Under the pieces are notes generated by a model that searched no databases, had not been told where the DNA came from, and saw only the letters and a list, made by a program, of their open reading frames with translations. A stretch of 64,000 nucleotides of DNA from Nymphaea colorata (lineage: Eukaryota > Streptophyta > Magnoliopsida > Nymphaeales > Nymphaeaceae), in assembly GCF_008831285.2 (NCBI RefSeq), contig NC_045149.1, forward strand, positions 1,180,001 to 1,244,000, in the 5' to 3' direction. This document shows, in pieces, positions 55,301-63,553 of this stretch. Position 1 is the stretch's first letter, and each line of letters opens with the position of its first letter. Position numbers and translations under genes: made by a program.

Positions 55301-56285
55301 AGAAGGTAGCAGTAACACACAGAGGTACACAAATTCTTTCAATCTTACCCAGATACAATCTTTTTCTCCCTGACCCAAACAGAGGCCACATTGTTGAAGG
55401 TTCTCCAATAGAAATATTTTGTCATTTTTTTAAGGCAATAAAATCTTTCCATTATGCCCAGTAAGGTTCGAACACTCGAGAAGTTCAATTTTGTTAGAGA
55501 GATCAGAGAAGAGCTCCCATTGTCCCAAAACATGTTTCCAACAAAGAGCAAAAACACAAAAGACATATCTGACTACTTCTCGTTTCATACTTGCGAGGTG
55601 AGCTTCTGAGGTACCCCAGCGTTCAGTAAACATGTAAAACGCATTTATCTGGTTCAGAACGCTCACCTGTTCTATTTTGACCAATAAAAACAACAGACCA
55701 GCACTTATTTTCGCAACCATAGATCCACTTTACTGCCCACTTGAATGCACCAAAAAATGACATAATCTGATGCAAATTTCGGCGAACAAACAGATCATTT
55801 CCATGTTCGAGCACAATTCAGCTAGTAGACACCGATCACAGACAAGGAAAAAGATGTGCTCCAGTTAAAGGGACAAGTAATTTACCAAAGAAAACTTATA
55901 AAAAAGAAAACACAAAACCTGCAAGGGGAATACAATTCCCAAGTTGACAGTTGACACTAAAGCATAACTCACACGATTGCAGAGAAAGAATAAGAAGCAA
56001 GTCAGACTCAAAAGGTATCATTTTTTAGCAACAATCATGCTAGAATCAAGCTCCAAAATACGGATTACCCAAAAGGACAAAATGATGGACAAAGAATCCG
56101 CTAACGGGCCATACCTGCCGCTGCTGGAACTGTGGATGCTGAAGCGAGTCAAACCCGAGATGTGGGGCAGAGACTGCTGACGACGACGACGAAGGCGATG
56201 GAGATGCCGATGACGAGCGACAGGGCGGCGGATTCCGACCGTGAGGAGCGGCGCCGCCGCCGCCCTGCTGGGAGCCCTGCTGCAT
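34823..56285 (-). CDS. BRM: BRAHMA (BRM) SWI/SNF-family chromatin-remodelling ATPase, 14 coding exons
   Basis: Catalytic subunit of plant SWI/SNF complexes; it uses ATP hydrolysis to slide or evict nucleosomes in the nucleus. Coding segments, in transcript order: 56285-56115, 52416-51100, 50919-49594, 49504-49404, 49189-49102, 48947-48861, 44848-44756, 44667-44584, 43336-43133, 42019-41777, 41713-40160, 40038-39508, 38513-38265, 35566-34823. They sum to 6,792 nt, or 2,263 residues, close to Arabidopsis BRM (about 2,190). All junctions are GT-AG and the frame is open. Domains: QLQ about 474-510, HSA about 805-885, Walker A (DEMGLGKT) 1021-1028, DEAQ box 1124-1127, TGTPLQ 1152-1157, helicase motif VI (ARAHRIGQ) about 1431-1438, SnAC about 1480-1540, AT-hook (RRGRPKG) 1628-1634, bromodomain about 1934-2045, basic tail ending RRPSHI. 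The start fits the family opening MQ-x-G. All catalytic motifs are intact, so I expect it to be functional. The splice model is by eye. Confidence 0.96.
35567..38264 (-). other. BRM: BRM intron 13 (2.7 kb) hosting a hAT pseudogene
   Basis: Intron interrupting the bromodomain coding sequence. Its central 1.2 kb is a hAT transposase remnant on the opposite strand. The segment at 38086-38145, with repeated CGATACG motifs, may be the end of that element. The remainder is AT-rich and unassigned. Confidence 0.85.
36551..37796 (+). pseudogene. hAT-family transposase remnant (C-terminal half), with two introns
   Basis: Antisense to BRM inside its intron 13. The reading frame matches the RNase-H-like/C-terminal part of plant hAT transposases: [62 protein letters not shown], then WWNRFG and [20 protein letters not shown], ending in an acidic Asp/Glu-rich tail at the TGA at 37794. 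Two GT-AG introns can be drawn, 37164-37274 and 37424-37507, both restoring the conserved protein. It is broken: an in-frame TGA at 36561-36563, a frameshift in the A-run near 36890, another near 37095, and loss of a short conserved block around 37350 where the Cys/Glu-Arg-Asn-Trp motif should be. The N-terminal BED finger and first half are absent. Terminal repeats were not found. Confidence 0.85.
38265..38513 (-). CDS. BRM: BRM exon 13 (bromodomain, first part)
   Basis: 83 codons, residues 1934-2016, acceptor TTTGCAG|TGCAAG, donor CATGAG|GTATAC. It encodes [16 protein letters not shown], then [20 protein letters not shown], the conserved helices of the divergent plant BRM bromodomain. Confidence 0.93.
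38514..39507 (-). other. BRM: BRM intron 12 (1.0 kb)
   Basis: Intron between exons 12 and 13, with a short (TC)n tract near 38719-38734. Nothing else is recognised. Confidence 0.85.
39508..40038 (-). CDS. BRM: BRM exon 12 (acidic/basic linker before bromodomain)
   Basis: 177 codons, residues 1757-1933, acceptor TTTCAG|CCTGTA, donor AGAAAG|GTTATC. It contains the family landmarks LEEGEIA and [13 protein letters not shown], the latter a likely nuclear-localisation segment, then a low-complexity linker. Confidence 0.94.
40160..41713 (-). CDS. BRM: BRM exon 11 (helicase lobe 2, SnAC, AT-hook)
   Basis: 518 codons, residues 1239-1756, acceptor TTGCAG|GTTCCG, donor TGTGTG|GTATGT. It carries the whole helicase C-terminal lobe: [22 protein letters not shown] and the arginine-finger motif ARAHRIGQ. 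The SnAC block follows ([20 protein letters not shown]), then a single AT-hook, RRGRPKG, and an acidic stretch. SnAC couples ATPase activity to nucleosome movement in SNF2 proteins. Confidence 0.97.
41777..42019 (-). CDS. BRM: BRM exon 10 (end of lobe 1, inter-lobe region)
   Basis: 81 codons, residues 1158-1238. Acceptor TTCACAG|AATGAT, donor CCAAAG|GTATGA. It begins [20 protein letters not shown] and ends in the linker [18 protein letters not shown] that is invariant across SNF2/BRM proteins. Confidence 0.97.
42020..43132 (-). other. BRM: BRM intron 9 (1.1 kb)
   Basis: AT-rich intron between exons 9 and 10. I see no recognisable element in it. Confidence 0.85.
43133..43336 (-). CDS. BRM: BRM exon 9 (DEAQ box, motif III)
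   Basis: 68 codons, residues 1090-1157. The acceptor is TATAG|GAGGTT and the donor CTACAG|GTTTGT. It contains ALVTTYEF, the Walker B motif [10 protein letters not shown] (DEAQ at 1124-1127) and the SNF2 motif [12 protein letters not shown] that closes the exon. Confidence 0.97.
43337..44583 (-). other. BRM: BRM intron 8 (1.2 kb)
   Basis: AT-rich intron between exons 8 and 9. It has CT-rich runs near 44033-44048 and 44172-44186. No coding or transposon segment is recognised. Confidence 0.85.
44584..44667 (-). CDS. BRM: BRM exon 8 (ATPase lobe 1)
   Basis: 28 codons, residues 1062-1089, acceptor TGACAG|AGTGAG, donor CTCAG|GTGAGT. It encodes [20 protein letters not shown] and ERMKLYTQ, matching the equivalent plant BRM segment residue for residue in most positions. 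Confidence 0.95.
44756..44848 (-). CDS. BRM: BRM exon 7 (SNF2 motif Ia region)
   Basis: 31 codons, residues 1031-1061, acceptor AATAG|GTGATG, donor AAG|GTATCT. It encodes [20 protein letters not shown] and [11 protein letters not shown], the motif Ia block. Intron 6 before it, of about 4.0 kb, is the longest in the gene. Confidence 0.96.
45642..46158. mobile_element. hAT-type MITE in BRM intron 6
   Basis: Non-coding, rich in GAGCTCGACTCG-type words. It is flanked by identical GCCAGGCC (45634-45641 and 46159-46166; a ninth base, A, also matches), consistent with an 8-bp hAT target-site duplication. The ends are imperfect inverted repeats: GGTCTGCACAAGAGC against GGCTGCAAAACAAGCC read from the other side. 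A related copy lies at 59585-60084. Confidence 0.7.
46281..46310. repeat. (CT)n microsatellite in BRM intron 6
   Basis: Fifteen uninterrupted CT units on the plus strand. Confidence 0.95.
46748..46770. repeat. (GT)n microsatellite in BRM intron 6
   Basis: About eleven GT units. Confidence 0.95.
47224..47478. repeat. Tandem array, about 85-bp unit, three copies
   Basis: Each copy begins AAAGACGTTTTTGCCATTAAAA, continues through GAGCGTCAAAGTT-like and AACCAATTCTTTTACAAATA segments, and ends TTACACGCGTGCCAT. Copies start near 47224, 47307 and 47392. They lie within BRM intron 6 and are followed by several short ACGCG palindromes to about 47610. Confidence 0.85.
47638..47841 (+). repeat. Inverted repeat pair, arm 1 (BRM intron 6)
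   Basis: 204 bp, nearly identical to the reverse complement of 56988-57189. By eye there are two substitutions and one or two short differences. Sequence outside the arms is unrelated. Family unknown; non-coding. Confidence 0.9.
48861..48947 (-). CDS. BRM: BRM exon 6 (Walker A)
   Basis: 29 codons, residues 1002-1030, acceptor CTGCAG|GTTGGG, donor GTGCAG|GTGAGA. It holds [20 protein letters not shown] and the ATP-binding loop DEMGLGKT (residues 1021-1028), with the invariant Lys at 1027. Confidence 0.97.
49102..49189 (-). CDS. BRM: BRM exon 5 (entry to ATPase lobe 1)
   Basis: 88 nt, acceptor CTGTAG|GTACTAC, donor CAGCTT|GTATGT. The first base completes the split Lys codon. It encodes [20 protein letters not shown] followed by AGTLRDYQL, the conserved Q-motif region just before the nucleotide-binding loop. 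Confidence 0.94.
49404..49504 (-). CDS. BRM: BRM exon 4 (pre-ATPase segment)
   Basis: 101 nt, acceptor ACAG|GGTCTT, donor AACAA|GTAAAA. It encodes [20 protein letters not shown] and the following [13 protein letters not shown], matching the stretch between HSA and the ATPase in plant BRM. It ends after two bases of a Lys codon, so intron 4 is the only non-phase-0 intron in the gene. Confidence 0.92.
49594..50919 (-). CDS. BRM: BRM exon 3 (QLQ end, linker, HSA domain)
   Basis: 442 codons, residues 497-938. It opens KGDGVLPQ, completing QLQ. After a low-complexity linker it carries the conserved [20 protein letters not shown] block and the HSA helix ([19 protein letters not shown]...). HSA is the docking surface for actin-related proteins in this family. 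An Ala-rich coiled segment precedes the donor CAG|GTATGC. Phase 0 at both ends. Confidence 0.96.
51100..52416 (-). CDS. BRM: BRM exon 2 (Gln-rich N-terminal region and start of QLQ)
   Basis: 439 codons, residues 58-496. The acceptor is ...CAATGCAG|CCTTTG and the donor AAG|GTATGT, both phase 0. The segment is rich in Gln, Ser, Pro and Met, with the conserved [10 protein letters not shown]-type motif near its start. It ends in the QLQ signature [20 protein letters not shown], which continues into exon 3. Unlike Arabidopsis BRM, I see no long uninterrupted poly-Gln run. Confidence 0.95.
53997..54233. mobile_element. PIF/Harbinger-like MITE in BRM intron 1
   Basis: Element 54000-54230, flanked on both sides by TAA, as expected for the 3-bp target duplication of PIF/Harbinger elements. 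The ends are imperfect inverted repeats: GGTTGTGTTTATTT, and GGTTGCATTTGAT read from the other end. It contains a perfect 20-bp hairpin. No coding capacity. Confidence 0.65.
54051..54102. repeat. Perfect inverted repeat (20-bp arms, 12-nt loop)
   Basis: Arm 54051-54070 (TCCATGGATTTAAGGTCGGA) is the exact reverse complement of 54083-54102, separated by 12 nt. It lies inside the intron 1 MITE and so is carried in the BRM primary transcript, where it could fold into a short hairpin. Confidence 0.85.
54787..54999. repeat. Tandem duplication of about 110 bp in BRM intron 1
   Basis: Two adjacent copies share the segments CACTTTTAT, ACAAAGATGAACAGGA, CAGAGTTGCAAAGACACTAA and ATATTCATGGCATTGTGCA. 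The first runs about 54787-54899 and the second about 54900-54999. The second copy is slightly shorter. Confidence 0.75.
56115..56285 (-). CDS. BRM: BRM exon 1 (start codon, residues 1-57)
   Basis: Begins at the ATG at 56285-56283 (MQQGSQQGG). It encodes a Gly-, Ser- and Pro-rich stretch, as at the N-terminus of plant BRM, and ends CGGCAG|GTATGG, phase 0. The in-frame codon six bases upstream is GTG, not ATG. I found no ATG on this strand between 56286 and about 56680, which supports this start. Confidence 0.88.
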
Positions 56286-56987
56286 AAACACGGCCTACAC
56301 CCTCCCTTTCCCCCCCTCTTTCTCCCAAACAAAACAAACACCCAAGGTAAAAGGATCAAAAGGATTAACGAACAAACAAAGAAGAAAGAAGCAAGAACAG
56401 AGGGATAAAGCAAAACCCTAAACGGAAGAAACGAGGAGTTCCCGGACTCCGGAAGGGAAGGAAAAAATCGGGGGAAACCCCCCAGAAATTTTTTTCCCAC
56501 CGGAGAAGGTGGCGATGGGAAAAGAAATTTTTTCCACGGATCCCGACGGGACCGTCAAAACCGGCAGCCGGTTTCGGCAGGGAGCGTGGCGATGAGTGAG
56601 GAGCGGTTTTGATGGGGCTTTGCGAGCGGTTTTAGGGCAGTGAGAAGGCGGTTTCGGAAAGGGATGGTGGTATTGGGCAGAAACCCCATCAGATCTAGCT
56701 CCCTTCGCCCTCCCAGTTTTTTCGTCCGCACTCGTTCTCATTTTAACTTTTTCCCCTTTTCTTGCTTTTCTTTCCGTCGAAATTCTGATAGGGCCCCTAC
56801 TTTCTTCCTAATTTTGGGAAAATGGCTACTTACTTCAAACGTTTCTTTCAGAGGCCTCCTAATTTTTTTACTTTATGTCAAATGATGAGGGTTAAGCGGG
56901 GAGTATATTAGATGATACGGTCCCTAATAACGAACCATATGTTATTGACCAAAAATGCCTATTGATTAAATGGAAAACCCTCACAAA
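56286..56987 (-). promoter_or_regulatory. BRM: BRM 5' leader and proximal promoter region
   Basis: GC-rich sequence immediately upstream of the BRM start, with C- and T-rich tracts on the coding strand, typical of plant leaders. The first roughly 400 nt have no ATG on the coding strand. A telo-box lies inside. The transcription start cannot be placed, and I identify no convincing TATA box. Confidence 0.5.
56413..56421. promoter_or_regulatory. telo-box (AAACCCTAA) in BRM leader
   Basis: Exact AAACCCTAA on the plus strand, TTAGGGTTT on the BRM sense strand, about 130 nt upstream of the start codon. This motif is common near start sites of plant housekeeping and translation-related genes, and in Arabidopsis it binds TRB and related factors. 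Its role here is inferred from motif and position only. Confidence 0.5.
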
Positions 56988-57189
56988 AAGTGACATCTTC
57001 AAAAGAAATCTTGTGACAAAATTATAAAAATATTTGTATAATAAAGCGAAACATGGCTTCCCATGTTAGCAACAAATTATAGGTTTCTTGAAAGAATAAC
57101 CAAGTGATCGGAAGGGCAACCGCACTATATCGTGTATATTAACCATTTTTAGTTTGATTTTAAAAGGTGTTATTTTATGGTATTGAAGA
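56988..57189 (-). repeat. Inverted repeat pair, arm 2 (upstream of BRM)
   Basis: 202 bp, reverse complement of 47638-47841, located about 700 bp upstream of the BRM start codon. It may be part of a dispersed repeat family, or a product of a local rearrangement. Confidence 0.9.
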
Positions 57190-58757
57190 GTATTGATTTG
57201 GTTTAAAAGTTGTCGTTCTTAAGGTTAAGGTAACTTCATCTTTAACCTTGCAGTTAATATAGCTTGGTATTAACCCTTCCTTCCCCTCTCTTCTCCTCGA
57301 ATAAATTTCCTTATCAAATATTTATATTTTTCAAGACCATAGTAACCCTTACTTTATAAGCTCAAATATGGGCTCCATGTTAAGTGTGTAGAAAACACAG
57401 GTGAAGCTCGTTTGGGGGAAAACCTCCTATAAACGCCAAAGTAAAAAGAAAAAATTGAAAAGGACAGAAATACCCTTCAAACTAAGTTGTGCGCAGACCC
57501 TCTCAAGGCTATTAAGATGTCGAATCCGATTCCATAAGTCAAATTGGGTCATTTGATAATTTTAGTACTGTTTTTTGGCGTTTGATATACTTAAAAACAT
57601 GGATTTTAGAATCAAAATGCTCGCTTTTCCAGAAATTGAAAATTATTAAACATGTGAGGTATTTAGGTAATTATGATATTGAAACCTAGAATTTTGATCT
57701 TGTTCCAATTTCAAAAAAAAAAAATTATGATTCTGAAATTTTCATTTTCGAATCAAATTTTCAAACCATCTAACACTAATATTTTCATCTCTTCCGTTGT
57801 TATTTTCCTTTTTGACTTTGTTTACATAAAAAAATATATTCGTTAGATATTGATGGTTTCCACAGACTTCCGAGTCAACGATTGTTTAAAATCTTTTTGC
57901 TCGCCAACTCGATTCCAAAACTGGTATTATAAAACATGTTCTGACACATTAACAAAAGCAAAGCACGGTATCTCTGCACTTCGATACTTGTTTGTGATTG
58001 TTATTTATTTTAGATGAATTGAAATAAACCGCTGCTAAATGTTGTTGGATAATTAAATATTTAAAAATCATCGTTAAGCCCCCCATAATATATGAGTATT
58101 AGCAACAGGTGATGACGTAGCAACAAAAATTATGGTGTTTTTAACAATGATTTATAGAGCTTTTAGCATCCAATTTTAAATATTTAGCCATTAACAGCCT
58201 GGTCGATTTCAATTTTACTTCCTTTCACACAGTTTCTTACCAAAAGCAGTCCTTAAAATTAAAAAAAAAAAAAACACTTGTTCAATTTCCTTTTAACTAT
58301 ATCGTAACATTAAAATTAGAAGTTTCCTTACTAAAATAGTTATATTAATATCTTTTTCCTTGATGCTGACAAGTTATTTCGTGTCAAGTGTGGGCCTTAA
58401 CCGTCGAGCCTTATGGAAACAGTACCATGTCAAATTCAAGCAACAAAATGTTTTTATTCAAGGTTTTCCAACTTACGCCTTTTCATATTCAAGCTCGCCA
58501 TCTGTTAGCTAGTTACTTTTTTATATTATTTTATAGAATAGGCAGCATTTTCACTTTTCACTGATCTAAATATAATTAGACAGAAACAGACACATAAATT
58601 TTTTTTATTAATGATAGGGAAAATAAGATTTTTTTTTAAATATACAAAAACTATAGTGTGTTAATTATTATCAAATAATTCTGAAATTTTCTGTTTCATT
58701 TGATGGTGTCTGATTTTAAATCTGCACAGATTTCAAATCTTTTACACTAAACCTTTA
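57190..58757. other. Intergenic, no gene seen
   Basis: AT-rich DNA upstream of BRM. No open frame with recognisable homology and no clear repeat boundary was found. Confidence 0.6.
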
Positions 58758-59482
58758 GGCCCTATTTGATGCACAGAAAAAATCTTGTACATTGGGTGAA
58801 AATGGTATAGGCGGGTGAAGTTTAACTTGGTGAGTGTAAGATGCTTCAAACGTCGTGAAATTTCACTCGAAAAGATTGTATGAATGGTGAACTTTAATGC
58901 GGAAAAAAGTCCGACTTGTGCAGGTCGGACTTTTTCCTGCATATTTTTTTGAGAGCCATTAAGGTTCTCTTGTTCTCTCATTTTTTCTCCGCTTTTTCCT
59001 ACGTCGATGCCCTTCTTCCCCTCTCCTCTCTTGTTACCTCACATGTCTCGCTCTCTCGTTCCTCTCCTCTCTCACTGTCTTTCCTCTCTCGCTCTCTCCT
59101 TCCTCTCCTTTATCACTTTTCTTTCTTCTCTCGGTGTTCTCTTGCTCTCTCGTTCCTCTCCTCTCTCGCTCTCTCGTTCCTCCTCTCTTTTGCTTTCATG
59201 TCTTCTTCGAAGAGGATTTGTAGCTTCATTTTCTTACATATTGAATGCTTACGTGCAAACCTCTGCAATTTGTTGTTTTGGAAAATCATCTTCCAATTTG
59301 TACCCATGTGAAATTGGAGGAGAAAAAAAAAACAACAACTGCTAACGGTCACGAAAAAAGACTCTCATGTATTTTACCCTGTGCACCAAATATAGTCAAT
59401 TTTACCCTGCAAAAAATTACTTTGTGCATCAAATACAGTTAATTTCATCATGCACAAAACTACCTTGTCATCAAACAAAGCC
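58758..59482. mobile_element. PIF/Harbinger-like MITE, about 725 bp
   Basis: The left end GGCCCTATTTGATGCACAG is mirrored at the right by GGCTTTGTTTGATGACA read in reverse. The flanks are TTA and TCA, a possible mutated 3-bp duplication. Inside are a hairpin at 58904-58935 (12-bp arms with GTCCGAC) and a long CT-rich tract (58965-59190) that generates spurious Ser/Leu-rich frames. Confidence 0.6.
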
Positions 59483-59584
59483 TCAGATTGGAATTGGGAA
59501 AAATTTCATCATGTATTTTTTGTTAGCATTTTTTTTTCATAATAAATTGAGCTTCAGAAAAGCTCCTTCATATCCAACCATCTG

Positions 59585-60084
59585 TAAGGCTGCACATGAG
59601 CCGAGTCGAGCCCGAGCTTGACCAGTTCTAGCTCGACTCAGTTAAAAAAACTCAAGCTCAAGCTCAGCTCAAACTTGAACGCTTACACAAGTTAATGCTA
59701 AACGAGTTAAACGAGTCGAGTCGAGCTCCTTAGAGCAAGCTCGAGCTCTTCTCGACTACATTGAACTCGACTCGTTTAACTCGTGTAGACATTAACTCGT
59801 GTAAGCATTAACTTGTGTAAGTGTTAACTTGTATAAGCGTTTAACTCGTGTAACTTGTAAAAATTTGTTTTTACCCTAAAAATTGGTGATTCAGGGAACC
59901 GGTTTTAGCAATATATATAGAGTACTGGTGTAAGTCTAGTTGAATATAAATGAGTGAAGTTCCTAAAACTCGAACTCGACTCGTTTATCATTTTCATTAT
60001 ATTAGTAAGTTCAAATTCGGCTCGTTTATAAACAAGCCGAGTTCGAGTGGAGCCCAAATTGGCTAGACTCGTTGTGCAGCCCTC
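59585..60084. mobile_element. hAT-type MITE, second copy of the GAGCTCGACTCG family
   Basis: The termini are inverted: AAGGCTGCACATGAGCC at the left and AGGGCTGCACAACGAG read from the right. The interior is made of the same GAGCTCGACTCGTTTAAC-type words as the intron 6 copy. No clear target-site duplication was seen. Confidence 0.6.
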
Positions 60085-61920
60085 GTAGAATAGGAAGTCA
60101 CCAGCCAGTGTCTGAACTTTCGTCTGAGGTAGGCATGTGAGCTTTCGCCAAAAGTAGGGTCTCCCTCTCTTTCCTGGTTGCTTCTGGCTCTTGAAGAAAT
60201 ATCGCACATTACGAGTCCATGAACGAGATCGGACCCACCCCCTACACCCTTTCCGATCTCAAAACCATGCCATGGATTCCGCCAAGCTCATGAAATTGTG
60301 GTGTTGGATAAAACGGTACTTATCGGCGAATCCGACCCTCGTATCTTAAATCCGAGGCCACGAAACGCAACTTATAAACTCAGTTTCGTTTGTTCCATCT
60401 TTGAAAACAGAAAATCGTAGATGACTTTTCCAACGTCAAAAGTCAATTTGATATATAACAGTGCAAATTTGTTTGACACCCTTCGACGCTTGGTCACTTT
60501 ACAAAAGAAGCCTTTTTCCTTTCCATTTTTACCGTTACAAGTAGGATCTCCTTTTCAAAGCACAATAACATTTTGGTCATTTTGAATACCAATTCCAAAA
60601 TTTCACATATTGCATGACTTTGCGATTATTTGTATTCCGCTTTTCATAGATAGGGCTGGCAATTTTATATTTTTGAAAAAAATGAAATGGACAATCTCAT
60701 CATTTTGTTAAAAAAAATATTTTAGACTTTTATGAAGGAGGCACATATTATTTTATCATTTTTAGGTTGTGACACGCTTGAACACTAAAACGGGGCGGAG
60801 GGATGGGGCCTGGCAAGGTCCTTGACATTCCACCATTGCAGTTAGAATACCCTAATACTCAAGTCACCTTCACACTATACTTATACCTGAAAAAAAAATT
60901 ATTTCCCTTTTTTCGTTTCATCCGTGTTTTTCTACTACCCTCAATCCTACCTCATACACATGCACGTGATATGCAGAGACTCCCACACAAACCATCAGCA
61001 GCTGCCTCCTTTGGTTTTGCTTATTAATTTTGCAACTTGCTTTTCTTTTCTTAAAAAGAAAGAATGTTGGTAGACTAACTACCTGGCAAGAGAGCTTGGG
61101 GGGTGTTAATTAAAAGGCATTCCACGATGATGGAAACTGGAAATGTCATATATGACAAACGGCCTGCTCCGATACGGCATAGCCCATTGCTTGCGTGTTT
61201 CTGGAAATGTTATGCAGGGGGAGGGCATTGTTCATGGAAGCGGAGCCAGGTTTCTTTTTTCTTTTTAATTACTAGGCATTTGAGAAGCCACGTTTAGTAC
61301 GAGTATCCTATCCTAAGTAATTTTTAAGTCATTTATGAGTTCATCTAGGGGTGGAGCCAGGTAGGCCTGGAGGAGACTTGGCCCCAGCCTGCTCCACCCC
61401 GCCATGTATTTTTTTTAAAATAAATTATATATATATATTTTTTTTTTGAAAATTTATGTTTTGGTTCTTGTTAAAATTTTAAAATATAATTCAACATTTC
61501 TCATGAAAAGTTCATAGCTCCACTCCTGTGTTCATCCATCTATTGAACTCTTTCATGGGTTGGTGTGGATTACTGCCAGCATGGAAGCTACTCTAGCTGT
61601 ATGATGTTCTTTTCTTATAATGTTCTTGCATCTTCTGGACACATCGTATTTTGAATTGCGTGGTACTCTAATAACGAATTTTCAAACCCTCATACTTCCT
61701 TTTTTGCTTCATTGAGTTGAGACTAATATCCTTCCGATATTCTTAATTTGGTACCCGTACTTGAGTTAAAGTTGGCAACCCCTTCCACACTTCCCTTGCA
61801 AGTTCACCGCATTGCACTACTAACAAAGAGAAAGCCGATCTAAAATCTAAGGTTCGTAGGTTTAAACAAAAGGTAGAGGCCCAACCTGTGGCGGCATCGG
61901 ATTCGGACCTCACAAGATCC
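60085..61920. other. Intergenic, no gene seen
   Basis: AT-rich, with scattered short open frames of no recognised family. At about 61405-61535 is an AT-rich stretch ending TAGCTCCACTCC that resembles 62975-63125; both are probably copies of one decayed transposon end. Confidence 0.5.
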
Positions 61921-61923
61921 TAA

Positions 61924-62204
61924 GGGGCTATTTGATTACTCGGATTGCAATTTTACAGATATAATATGAATAAGACGTGGCATGTTTTTATGGATGTGGC
62001 AAAACATCAATGGTAAAAACCTCGATTCATCAAACTAAAGATCTCCGTTCAAACTAAAGATTCACGCTTAAGAACTTTATTTTACTTTTTTGGTATTAAT
62101 CAAATGCCAGATTTTAAGATAAAAATGAAGGGAGGGAAGTGTGATTTTAAATCAGCAGCTTTTAAATTTTAAATATCTCAAATCCAAAGCTATCAAGCGT
62201 ACCT
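61924..62204. mobile_element. PIF/Harbinger-like MITE
   Basis: The left terminus GGGGCTATTTGATTACTCGG matches the reversed right terminus GGTACGCTTGATAGCTTTGG imperfectly over about 20 bp. TAA flanks the left end and TTAA the right, as for TWA-targeting elements. Non-coding. Confidence 0.55.
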
Positions 62205-63269
62205 TAAGCGATATAGGGATTCAAAGCAATTGGATTCGACAAAAAAAAAGAAAAGACTATGTTTGTTAGTATTCAATATTTTATTTTTTAAAATTTTAAT
62301 AGAATAAAGAAAATGTGGCTATGTCTGTAGTTTTGAATGGAAAACAAATCTACAAGGCATCACTACTAAAACGTTATTTTTACCAACGTTGGACTTTAAA
62401 TGTAGGTGAAGATTAATTTTTACCAACGTCTAGAAGATGGTATGGTTAAAGTAGCCTTAGCCACATGTCACTAACATGTCGTTGAAGTTGAACTTTTATG
62501 ATGTTAAGCTTGAAAACGTCCAAAAAAAACTTTTTACCAACATCCACTTCACATACGCCAAAATCTCTCTCTCTCTCTCTCTTCCAATGAAAGACTGCTT
62601 GGAAATTTGCTCCTTTTTTATTGCAACGAGAATATGCTTCATGCATCCATGCGTTGTCTATAGACTGGGAAAACCAGAAGGCCTGCACACACACCCCTTC
62701 ACCAGTCGAGCAAACTGGTGGCCTCCCCCTATACTGCAAAAGCGAAAAGCCACACGAAAAAACTGTCAGATCCTTTCTTATTCAACTTCACACCTGCCGA
62801 ATAGATCTCTGCATTTGAGAGCCAGCCTGCCCATCTCTGCACATGAATTTGAAACCTACAGACGATACGCCACCACGCCAGTGTAGCAACCAGCTTCCCC
62901 TTCTTCAATTCGTTGGTACCTCGGCAACCCAAATAAAATATGGGCACCGGTAGGGGATCCTGACCCTCTCTCATATTTTTAAAATTTAAGAAAATTTACA
63001 TGTAACATACAAAAATTTTAGTTTAAGCTATATAAAAAGTTTGAAAATTTATTTTTTTTGGTTCTTATTAAAATTTTGAAACTGTAGTTCAACCTTGTAA
63101 CAAAGAATTTCTGACTCCACCCAGCTTCAGTTGTCCATTCTTCGTATGCAACAGATTGTGCCCATCTAGCCAAATCAATCATCTCGCTGCCCCTAGTAGT
63201 ATCGAACGTGGACTATGAATGGCAGATTTTCCAGCGCAACGCTTAAGAAGTGTAAAAGCATAGAGACGA

Positions 63270-63550
63270 TAGGCCTGGGCATCGGGCCGGCCCGATAGCC
63301 CAGGGCCTCAGCCCGGCCAGGACCCGGCCCGGCCTGGACCCGGCCCCTTTCCCCCGCCCTCCGTCGCGCTCTGAGAGTCTGATGGAGGAGGAGGGGAAGG
63401 GAGACGGTCCAGACGTTGGAGGATGGAGAGGGAGAGGGAGAGGGAGAGGGGGGAGCAGAGAGGGAGAGCGAGAGTCGGGCCGGGCCGCCGCCGGGCCAGG
63501 TTTTCCCCGGCTTGGACCCGGGTCCGATCGGGCCGGCCCATTGCCCAGGC

Positions 63551-63551
<1 letters not shown>
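63270..63551. mobile_element. GC-rich hAT-type MITE with CGGGCC motifs
   Basis: The left end TAGGCCTGGGCATCGGGCCG is mirrored by the right end, read in reverse as AAGCCTGGGCAATGGGCCGG. The body is unusually GC-rich against AT-rich flanks. Eight bases to the left (AGAGACGA) resemble the start of the GA tract to the right (AGAGAGAG), a possible target duplication. Confidence 0.65.

Positions 63552-63553
<2 letters not shown>

Larger units (their letters stand above)
52417..56114 (-). other. BRM: BRM intron 1 (3.7 kb)
   Basis: Intron between exons 1 and 2 with GTATGG donor and TGCAG acceptor. It holds a MITE (54000-54230), a tandem duplication (about 54787-54999) and a C13 run near 53596. The rest is AT-rich and unassigned; the open frames in it have no recognisable family. 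Confidence 0.85.

Noticed and set aside
56018-56500. Open frame overlapping the BRM start, a possible overlapping upstream ORF
   Set aside because: Its first codon at 56500 is GTG, and there is no ATG upstream of the BRM ATG for about 400 nt; the frame is a by-product of GC-rich leader and exon sequence.
58916-59345. Ser/Leu-rich membrane-like frame
   Set aside because: CT-rich low-complexity tract inside a MITE; no coding signature beyond composition.
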